DNA of 64,000 nucleotides from positions 1 through 64,000 of the forward strand of contig CAVQZA010000012.1 in NCBI GenBank assembly GCA_963718355.1, written 5' to 3'. Source of the stretch: CAVQZA01 sp963718355 (lineage in GTDB: Bacteria; Actinomycetota; Thermoleophilia; Gaiellales; Gaiellaceae). Under the pieces are notes generated by a model that saw nothing but the letters and a program-made list of their open reading frames with translations, was not told the DNA's origin and ran no database searches. This document shows positions 57,996-64,000 of this stretch, piece after piece (positions within the stretch are counted from its first letter, which is position 1; the number at the start of each line of letters is the position of its first letter). The position numbers and the translations under genes were made by a program.

Positions 57996-58783
57996 ACGGA
58001 GTCCTCCAGTCCATCGAGAGCACGGCGGACGAGCACGGGCAGCGTGCGCTCGCGGTACCAGGCGGATGCGAGCGCGTCGTCGTGGAGCGTGACATCGTTC
58101 AGGGCGGCCTTGCCGGCGGCCTCGGGATCATTGGCGGCGGCCTCGGCGGACGGGAGCCGGACGCCGAAACCGGCGACTCCGGTCGCGGCCAGGCGGATCG
58201 AGCCGTCGGCCTTGTCCACGGCGGCGGAGACCGCGAGCGCGGTGTAGTCGTGTGTATGCGGCCGGCCGAGCGCGACGAACGCGCCGGCGGCCGGCTCCTC
58301 GAACGAGACGTCCAGGATCAGCCGGGACGCGCGCTTCGGCAGGAAGTCGTCCAGCGGCTCGGTCGTGATCCCGCCGGCGCCCGCCGAGCGGACGGTCGCG
58401 CCGAGCGCCAGTAGCGCGCCCTGAAGATCACCGCGCGGCGCCTCGGGTCCTTCGCCGGCGCAGAGATTGCCCGCGACGGTGCCCTGAGCGCGGATCTCGA
58501 GATCGGCGACGTTCGCAGCGCACGGCCCGAGCGGCGCGGGCTCGCCCTGCAGGTCGGCGACCGGGGTCATCGCGCCGATCGTGACCGTCGAGCCGTCCCG
58601 CGAGATTCCCGCGAGGCCGGCGCCGTGGAGCAGCAGTGCCTTCGTCGGCTTGAGGCGGCCGTACGTGAGCTCCGGAAGGACGATCGTGCCGCCTCCGACG
58701 ACCGTGACGCCGGCCCCGTCGCCGTACAGCGACACGGCTTCGTCGGCGGACGCTGGAAGCAACACTTCGGGAGCTGCACTCAT
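57992..58783 (-). CDS. Molybdenum hydroxylase FAD-binding subunit
   Basis: 263 residues, ATG 58783 preceded by GAAGGGG. FAD motifs VTVVGGGTIVLPELTYGRLKP and RAQGTVAGNLCAGEGPEAPRGDLQGALLALGATV, followed by the CO_deh_flav_C-like end. Slightly shorter than CoxM/XdhB (about 290). First gene of the six-gene minus-strand hydroxylase operon; the promoter must lie in the 76-bp gap shared with the divergent CoxD-like gene. Confidence 0.92.
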   Translation of the reverse strand: MSAAPEVLLPASADEAVSLYGDGAGVTVVGGGTIVLPELTYGRLKPTKALLLHGAGLAGISRDGSTVTIGAMTPVADLQGEPAPLGPCAANVADLEIRAQGTVAGNLCAGEGPEAPRGDLQGALLALGATVRSAGAGGITTEPLDDFLPKRASRLILDVSFEEPAAGAFVALGRPHTHDYTALAVSAAVDKADGSIRLAATGVAGFGVRLPSAEAAANDPEAAGKAALNDVTLHDDALASAWYRERTLPVLVRRALDGLEDSV

Positions 58784-58859
58784 ACGAACCCCTTCGCTCG
58801 AATGACGTCGCGAACGCGGAGTCTAGAGCCGCGCGCTGCGGCCCGTCTATGCTGGAACC

Positions 58860-59735
58860 ATGAGTTTCGAGTCGATCGACGCACTCGAGGTCGCTCTCGG
58901 CGAGCAGGGCTACCTGCCGGACCGCGGCCTCGCGACCGCGCTCTACCTCTCGCTCACGCTCGACAAGCCGCTGCTGCTCGAGGGCGAGGCCGGCGTCGGC
59001 AAGACCGAGGCGGCCAAGGCCGTCGCGGCCGCGCTCGGCGCCCGGCTGATCCGGCTCCAGTGCTACGAGGGGCTCGACGTCGCGCACGCCGTCTACGAGT
59101 GGAACTACGCGCGCCAGCTGCTCCACATCCGCGCCGCGCAGGAGGGCACCGTGGTCGAGGCCGAGCTCTACGGGCCCGAGTATCTGATCCGGCGGCCGCT
59201 GCTCGAGGCGGTCGAGTGCGAAGAGGACGTCGTGCTGCTGATCGACGAGGTCGATCGTGCCGACGAGGAGTTCGAGGCGTTCCTGCTCGAGGTGCTGAGC
59301 GACTTCCAGATCACGATTCCCGAGCTGGGCACGATCAGCGCGAAGCGCAAGCCGCACGCGATCCTGACCTCGAACCGGACGCGCGAGCTCCACGACGCGC
59401 TGAAGCGTCGTTGCCTCTTCCACTGGATCGGCCATCCGACCCTCCAGCGCGAGATCGAGATCGTCCAACTCAGGGTGCCCGGTGTGCCCGAGCGCCTCGC
59501 GGCCGAGGCAGCCGCGTTCGTGCGCGGGCTGCGCGGCCTCGACCTCGCGAAGCCGCCCGGGGTCGCCGAGACGATCGACTGGACGCGCGCGCTCGCGGCG
59601 CTCGGCAAGGATGAGCTCGATGCGGCGACCGTCGAGGCCACGCTCGGCTCGGTCCTGAAGTACCACGAGGATGTCGAGGCGGTGCGCGACGAGACGCTTC
59701 AGGGCTTGCTCGCGGAGGCCCGGAGTGCAGGGTGA
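58860..59735 (+). CDS. coxD: MoxR/CoxD-type AAA+ ATPase
   Basis: 291 residues. Walker A LLEGEAGVGKTEAAK, Walker B VVLLIDEVDRADEEFEAFLLE, sensor 1 ILTSNRTREL with arginine finger region LHDALKRRCLFHW. CoxD-like ATPases mature the Cu/S-Mo site or insert sulfur in Mo hydroxylases together with CoxE. Divergent from the hydroxylase operon, which supports a maturation role. Confidence 0.93.
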   Translation: MSFESIDALEVALGEQGYLPDRGLATALYLSLTLDKPLLLEGEAGVGKTEAAKAVAAALGARLIRLQCYEGLDVAHAVYEWNYARQLLHIRAAQEGTVVEAELYGPEYLIRRPLLEAVECEEDVVLLIDEVDRADEEFEAFLLEVLSDFQITIPELGTISAKRKPHAILTSNRTRELHDALKRRCLFHWIGHPTLQREIEIVQLRVPGVPERLAAEAAAFVRGLRGLDLAKPPGVAETIDWTRALAALGKDELDAATVEATLGSVLKYHEDVEAVRDETLQGLLAEARSAG

Positions 59736-60855
59736 TGCGGTTCTCCGGCAGGTCGTCACGTTCGGGCGGATCCTGCGCGAGGCCGGGCTCGAGGTCGGCC
59801 CGGGCCGCCTCGCCGACGCGCTGAACGGCCTCGACGCGGCGGGGCTCGAGAGGCGCAACGACGTCTACTGGACGCTGCGCACGACCCTCGTGTCGCGCGC
59901 CGACGACCTCGAGACGTTCGACCGCGCCTTCGCCGCCTGGTTCCTCGGCGCGCCCGTCGAGCTCGTCGAGCGGCGCAGGCCGGACGGCAAGCAGCGCGCG
60001 CTCCACGCCGTTCCCGGTGGCACGCAGGCCGACGGCGAGCAGCCTCCCGACGCGGGTGACGACGAGAGCGGCGGCTTCAGCTTCGAGGAGTCGCTGCGCC
60101 ACAAGGACTTCGCGGAGATGACCCCAGAGGAGCTCGCGCGCGCCCGAAAACTGATCGCGAAGATCGCGACCGAACGGCCGATGCGACGCTCGCGCCGCCT
60201 GCGCCCGGCGCCGCGCGGCGAGAAGCTCGACCTGCGCCGGATGGTGCGCGCCTCGCTTGCGACCGGCGGCGACCCGCTCGAGCGTCCGTATCGCGCCCGC
60301 GTCGAGCGGCATCGCAAGCTCGTGCTGATCTGCGACGTGTCGGGCTCGATGGAGAAGTACTCGCGGGCGCTGCTGCTCTTCCTCCACGCGGCGCACGGCT
60401 CCGGCCGCGGCGTCGAGACGTTCGCGTTCGGCACGCGGTTGACGCGGCTGACCCCGGAGCTGGAGTCGCGCGACCCCGAGGCGGCGCTCGACGCGGCCTC
60501 GGCGCGGGTCGTCGACTGGTCGGGCGGGACGCGGATCGGCGCCTCGCTCAAGCACTTCAACGATCTCTGGGGCCGGCGTGCCTTGACTCGCGGCGCGGTG
60601 GTCGTGATCCTCAGCGACGGCTGGGAGCGCGACGACGCGACGCTCGTCGGCCACGAGATGGCGAGGCTCGCGCGCCAGGCCTTCGCGGTGGTGTGGGTCA
60701 ATCCGCTGAAGGGCCACCCGGAGTTCCAGCCGCTCGCCGGCGGGATGCAGGCCGCGCTGCCGTACATCGACCGGTTTCTCCCGGGTCACGACGTGGCGAG
60801 CCTCGAGCAGCTGGCCGCCGCGCTGACCGGGATCGAGCGGAGGCACGCGGCATGA
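59725..60855 (+). CDS. coxE: CoxE-like VWA-domain protein
   Basis: 376 residues from GTG 59725 (overlapping coxD by 11 bp). N-terminal helical region, an acidic/Gly linker (about 100-140), then a C-terminal VWA domain with MIDAS motif LICDVSGSMEKYSR and supporting VVDWSGGTRIG and VVILSDGWERDD. CoxE partners the MoxR ATPase in Mo-hydroxylase active-site assembly. Overlaps the XdhC-like start by 4 bp. Confidence 0.92.
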   Translation: MQGDAVLRQVVTFGRILREAGLEVGPGRLADALNGLDAAGLERRNDVYWTLRTTLVSRADDLETFDRAFAAWFLGAPVELVERRRPDGKQRALHAVPGGTQADGEQPPDAGDDESGGFSFEESLRHKDFAEMTPEELARARKLIAKIATERPMRRSRRLRPAPRGEKLDLRRMVRASLATGGDPLERPYRARVERHRKLVLICDVSGSMEKYSRALLLFLHAAHGSGRGVETFAFGTRLTRLTPELESRDPEAALDAASARVVDWSGGTRIGASLKHFNDLWGRRALTRGAVVVILSDGWERDDATLVGHEMARLARQAFAVVWVNPLKGHPEFQPLAGGMQAALPYIDRFLPGHDVASLEQLAAALTGIERRHAA

Positions 60856-61880
60856 TGCGCGAGGTCGCAGCCGAGCTAGCGCGCTGGCGCAGCGAGGGGA
60901 AGCAGGTCGCGGTCGCGACGGTCGTGGCGACCCGGCTCTCCGCGCCACGCCCGGTCGGCTCGAAGTTCATCGTCTCGGACACCGGCGAGCTCGCCGGCTC
61001 GGTGTCCGGCGGCTGCGTCGAGAACGACGTCTACACGTGCGCGCGCGAGGTGCTCGACGGCGCCGCGCCGCGACTTCTCACCTACGGGATCTCCGACGAC
61101 GAGGCGCTCGAGGTCGGGCTCCCCTGCGGCGGCGAGATCGATGTCTACGTGGAGCGGTTCGACCAGGCGCTCCTCGCCGACGACGAGCGGGCGGTGTCCT
61201 TCACCGTGCTCGATGGTGAGCATGCGGGCTCGCGGCTGCTCGTCCTGCTCGATTCGGGCGAGACGGAGGGCGACGGGCCGCCCGGGCTGGCCTCGCTCGC
61301 GCCGGAGATCCAGCGAAACGGCGTCGTGCAGTTCGAGGGCGAGAAGGTCTACGCCGAGGTCTACGGGCCGCCGCCGCGATTCGTCGTCTTCGGCGCGGTC
61401 GACACCGCGGAGGCACTGTGCGCCGCCGCAAAGCTGCTCGGCTGGGACACGGTCGTCGTCGACGCGCGCGCCACGTTCGCGACCCCCGAGCGGCTGCCGA
61501 GCGCCGGCCGGATTCTCGTCTCGTGGCCCGAGGACGCGCTTCCGGGGCTCGCGCTCGACCGCGACACCGCCGTCGTCTGCCTGAACCACGATGCGCGCTT
61601 CGACATCCCGGCGCTCCGGGGCGCACTCGCGAGCGAGGCCTTCTACGTCGGCGCGCTCGGCTCGCGAAAGACGCAGGCCGGGCGCCGCGAGAAGCTGCTC
61701 GAGGCCGGAGTGCAGGAGGAGGAGCTGGCGCGGATCCACGGCCCGGCCGGGCTCGACCTCGGCGCCGAAACGCCTGCCGAGACCGCAATGGCGATCCTCG
61801 GCGAAGCACTCGCGGTCCGCGCAGGCCGCGCCGGCCGGGCGCTTCGCGACTCACCGACCCGCATCCATGTGGAGGGCTGA
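60852..61880 (+). CDS. XdhC/CoxF-type molybdenum-cofactor sulfuration chaperone
   Basis: 342 residues from ATG 60852. XdhC N-terminal domain: ATVVATRLSAPRPVGSKFIVSDTGELAGSVSGGCVENDVY and LTYGISDDEALEVGLPCGGEIDVYVE; C-terminal Rossmann domain: RFVVFGAVDTAEALCAAAKLLGWDTVVVDARATFATPERLPSA and FYVGALGSRKTQAGRREKLLEAG. Family members bind and sulfurate the Mo cofactor before insertion. Third gene of the maturation operon. Confidence 0.93.
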   Translation: MMREVAAELARWRSEGKQVAVATVVATRLSAPRPVGSKFIVSDTGELAGSVSGGCVENDVYTCAREVLDGAAPRLLTYGISDDEALEVGLPCGGEIDVYVERFDQALLADDERAVSFTVLDGEHAGSRLLVLLDSGETEGDGPPGLASLAPEIQRNGVVQFEGEKVYAEVYGPPPRFVVFGAVDTAEALCAAAKLLGWDTVVVDARATFATPERLPSAGRILVSWPEDALPGLALDRDTAVVCLNHDARFDIPALRGALASEAFYVGALGSRKTQAGRREKLLEAGVQEEELARIHGPAGLDLGAETPAETAMAILGEALAVRAGRAGRALRDSPTRIHVEG

Positions 61881-61885
61881 ACCAG

Positions 61886-62623
61886 ATGCAGCTGAGCACC
61901 GAACAGTGGGGCCCCGCCGACGGGCCGCTCGTCGTCTGCATTCACGGCGTCACGAGCCGGGCCTCGCGCTTCCGGCGGCTTGCCGAGGAGGCGCTGCCGG
62001 GCTACCGCGTCGTGAGTGTCGACCTGCGTGGACACGGCGAGTCAGGCTGGTCGCCGCCGTGGGACGCGGACACGCACGTCGCCGACCTGCTCGAGACGAT
62101 CTCGGAGCCGGCGACGTGGATCGGGCACAGCTTCGGCGGCCGCCTGATCCCCGAGCTCGCGCTGCGCGCGCCCGAGCGCGTCGAGCGCGCGGTGCTGCTC
62201 GATCCGGCATTGCACGTCGACCCGGCGACCGCGCTGACGCAGGCGGAAGGCGTTCGACTCGAGACGACGTTCGGCTCGCTCGAGGAGTACGTCGACTTCC
62301 GCTACGCGTCCGGCACGCTCCTTCGCGCGCCGCGTGACCTGGTGACAGCCGAGAGCGCCGGAGACCTCGTCCCCGGCGAGGACACACGCCTCCGCGTCCA
62401 CTACTGCAGAAGCGCGATCGTCACCGCGTGGAGCGTGATGGCGACTCCGCCGCCGCCGCTACCCGAGTGCCCGACGCTCGTCATCCTGGGCGAAGGCACC
62501 TGGATCCCGTACCACGCGCCGGCCCAGCCGAACGTCGAGGTCGTGACCGTGCCGGGCGGGCACACCGTGCTCTGGGACGCCTACGAAGAGACGGCCGCCG
62601 AGATCGCGCGCTTCCTCGGCTAG
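61886..62623 (+). CDS. Alpha/beta hydrolase
   Basis: 245 residues from ATG 61886. Alpha/beta hydrolase with oxyanion motif CIHGVTSRASRF, DLRGHGESGWSP, nucleophile elbow TWIGHSFGGRLIPE (GxSxG) and catalytic His in VPGGHTVLWDAYEE. Acid is probably the Asp in the LDPALH strand or later Glu. It sits five bases after the XdhC-type gene and may serve the same catabolic route, for example ring-cleavage product hydrolysis. Substrate unknown. Confidence 0.9.
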   Translation: MQLSTEQWGPADGPLVVCIHGVTSRASRFRRLAEEALPGYRVVSVDLRGHGESGWSPPWDADTHVADLLETISEPATWIGHSFGGRLIPELALRAPERVERAVLLDPALHVDPATALTQAEGVRLETTFGSLEEYVDFRYASGTLLRAPRDLVTAESAGDLVPGEDTRLRVHYCRSAIVTAWSVMATPPPPLPECPTLVILGEGTWIPYHAPAQPNVEVVTVPGGHTVLWDAYEETAAEIARFLG

Positions 62624-62952
62624 CAGGCGCCGACGGTCACGAGGCCGCCGGGGCCTACTTCGTGCTCGACCACGGTGCCTGCCTGCGCCGCCGCCTGAAG
62701 GCAGTACGTCGCAGTGCCCGCGCGGACGACGGTGACACCCGGGATCACCGGGGCGCCGACGTACGTGGCCGTTCCGGCGTGGTAGGCGTCCATCGCCGCG
62801 TCGGCGCCGGTGAACGTGGCGCGGTCGATCTGATGCTGCATCGGCGAGTTCGACGCGGTCGAGCCGGAGCCGAACGGCAGCAAGCCGCCCTTCACGGCCA
62901 CGGCCATCCCGATCAGGAGGACCACGATTCCAAACATCCGCAGTACGGTCAT
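62620..62952 (-). CDS. Small membrane-anchored hypothetical protein
   Basis: 110 residues. N-terminal transmembrane helix (MFGIVVLLIGMAVAVKGGLL), then an exported domain with PMQHQIDRATFTGADAAMDAYHAGTATYVGAPVIPGV and two Cys (TYCLQAAAQ, VTVGAC) that could form a disulfide; the last Cys is C-terminal. The membrane anchor plus small beta-rich domain recalls pilin-like minor proteins, but I see no pilin cleavage site. Convergent with the hydrolase (4-bp overlap). Confidence 0.65.
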   Translation of the reverse strand: MTVLRMFGIVVLLIGMAVAVKGGLLPFGSGSTASNSPMQHQIDRATFTGADAAMDAYHAGTATYVGAPVIPGVTVVRAGTATYCLQAAAQAGTVVEHEVGPGGLVTVGAC

Positions 62953-62987
62953 CTCGCCGCGGTTATCGGCAAAAACGGCCGAGAGCC

Positions 62988-64000
62988 TTACTTCAGATGT
63001 GCGTAGGCCGGAACGGTGAGGAACTCGACGAACTCGTCACCGAGCGCGACCTGGTCGAACAGCTCGCGCGCCTCCTCGTAGCCCGGGCCGAGCTTCTCGA
63101 GCTCCTCCGCCTCGATCCGCACCACGTCCTCGCGGGACACGTCCCCGTGGCGCAGCCACTGCCAGATCTGCGAGCGCGAGATCTCGGAGGTGGCGGCGTC
63201 CTCCATCAGGTTGTAGATGGCGACCGCGCCGGAGCCCCGCAGCCACGCGGCGAGGTACTGGATTCCGACCGAGACGTTGTTCCGCACGCCCGCCTCGGTG
63301 ATCGCGCCCGGGGTCGACGCGATATCGAGCAGCGCTGCCGCGTCCGGCTCGACGTCCTCGCGCAGCACCTCGAGCTGGTTCGGCCGCTCGCCGAGCACAC
63401 GATCGAACGACTCCAGCGCGACCGGGACGAGATCCGGATGCGCGACCCAGGTGCCGTCGAACCCCTGGCCCGCCTCACGATCCTTGTCCTCGCGCACCTT
63501 CGCGAGCGCGACGGCATTCACCTCCGCATCACGGCGCGAGGGGATGAACGCGGCCATCCCGCCGATCGCATGCGCGCCGCGGCGGTGGCACGTGTGGACG
63601 AGCAGCTCCGCGTAGGAGCGCATGAACGGCACGCCCATCGTCACGTCGCCGCGATCCGGCAGCACGAACTCGGGGCGGTGGCCGAGCTTCTTGATCACGC
63701 TGAAGATGTAGTCCCAGCGGCCGGCGTTGAGCCCGGTCGCGTGCGGCCCGAGCGCATGCAGGATCTCGTCCATCTCGAACGCGGCCAGAATCGTCTCGAT
63801 CAGGACGGTCGCGCGGATCGTCCCGCGCGGGATCCCGAGCGCATCTTGTGCGACCTCGAACGCCCGGTTCCAGAGCGCCGCCTCGCGGTGCGACTCGAGC
63901 TTCGGCAGGTAGAAGTACGGGCCGCTTCCGGCCGTGGCCAGGAGCGCGTGATTCCGCAGCACGTAAAGGCCGAAGTCGAACAGGCTCGCCGAGACGGGGG
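62988..64000 (-). CDS. aceB: Malate synthase, C-terminal part (cut by window edge)
   Basis: 337 residues present; the N-terminus lies beyond 64000. Malate synthase A type TIM barrel: PYFYLPKLESHREAALWNRAF, TIRATVLIETILAAFEMDEIL (Glu metal ligand), LNAGRWDYIFSVIKK (Asp ligand), VPFMRSYAELLVHTCHRRGAHAIGGMAAFIP, and FDGTWVAHPDLV, with the C-terminal domain holding IYNLMEDAATSEISRSQIWQW. Condenses glyoxylate with acetyl-CoA to malate in the glyoxylate shunt. Confidence 0.95.
   Translation of the reverse strand, partial: PVSASLFDFGLYVLRNHALLATAGSGPYFYLPKLESHREAALWNRAFEVAQDALGIPRGTIRATVLIETILAAFEMDEILHALGPHATGLNAGRWDYIFSVIKKLGHRPEFVLPDRGDVTMGVPFMRSYAELLVHTCHRRGAHAIGGMAAFIPSRRDAEVNAVALAKVREDKDREAGQGFDGTWVAHPDLVPVALESFDRVLGERPNQLEVLREDVEPDAAALLDIASTPGAITEAGVRNNVSVGIQYLAAWLRGSGAVAIYNLMEDAATSEISRSQIWQWLRHGDVSREDVVRIEAEELEKLGPGYEEARELFDQVALGDEFVEFLTVPAYAHLK

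Noticed and set aside
1..64000. Prophage, integrative element or genomic island
   Set aside because: No integrase, transposase, phage structural gene, direct-repeat attachment site or clear composition change; the single tRNA gene has no adjacent partial repeat.

Overview
The window reads as a chromosomal segment of a very GC-rich, free-living soil or aquatic actinobacterium. The block tRNA-Met, rpmG, secE, nusG, rplK, rplA, rplJ, rplL is the usual actinobacterial order. GTG and TTG starts and 4-bp stop/start overlaps (ATGA, GTGA, TTGA) are everywhere. The gene content (UPF0261 proteins, molybdenum hydroxylase, DUF5995, many cupins and VOC proteins) would suit the Thermoleophilia (Gaiellales/Solirubrobacterales), but that placement is inference. 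I see no phage, transposase, integrase, CRISPR array or rRNA. No stretch over 300 bases lacks a gene.

Layout. 1-460: a secreted Thr/Gly-repeat protein cut by the window edge. 558-4146 (minus): the ribosomal protein/secE/nusG cluster with an L10 leader and a tRNA-Met. 4174-8156 (minus): a lutABC lactate-oxidation operon led by a DHDPS-family aldolase and closed by a DUF5995 gene. 8188-14308: a rhodanese, a 46-residue gene, an APH-like kinase, an SMP-30/isochorismatase/alcohol dehydrogenase operon and an acyl-CoA ligase/cupin pair. 14330-19572 (plus): a tightly coupled catabolic operon (NIPSNAP, SDR, cupin, ThDP enzyme, SRPBCC, RidA, amidase). 19677-27820 (plus): a complete branched-chain-amino-acid-type ABC importer (LivH, LivM, binding protein, LivG, LivF), then a TolB-like lipoprotein and a UPF0261/PEP-hydrolase-like pair. 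27817-30658: P450, quinone-oxidoreductase-like MDR and RraA-like genes. 30681-31328: a secreted protein with four C-X14-C modules. 31437-39811: a sugar-acid region (isomerase/epimerase, two FAH-family proteins, ketoglutarate-semialdehyde-type dehydrogenase, SDR, epimerase) beside a B12-dependent diol dehydratase whose large and medium subunits are fused. 39844-54420: mostly small single-function genes, including a MarR-controlled MFS gene broken by about six indels, a zinc-finger-less DksA relative, a thymidylate-synthase-like protein and an Ada-like Cys-cluster protein. 54417-62623: a molybdenum hydroxylase operon with a split Mo subunit, and divergent CoxD/CoxE/XdhC-type maturation genes. 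62988-64000: the C-terminal part of malate synthase, cut by the right edge.

Together the genes describe an organism that imports and oxidises small organic acids, amides, sugar acids and probably ring compounds, feeding pyruvate, 2-oxoglutarate and glyoxylate into central metabolism. Most substrates are not fixed by sequence alone. Functional names rest on motif recognition by eye; no database search was run.
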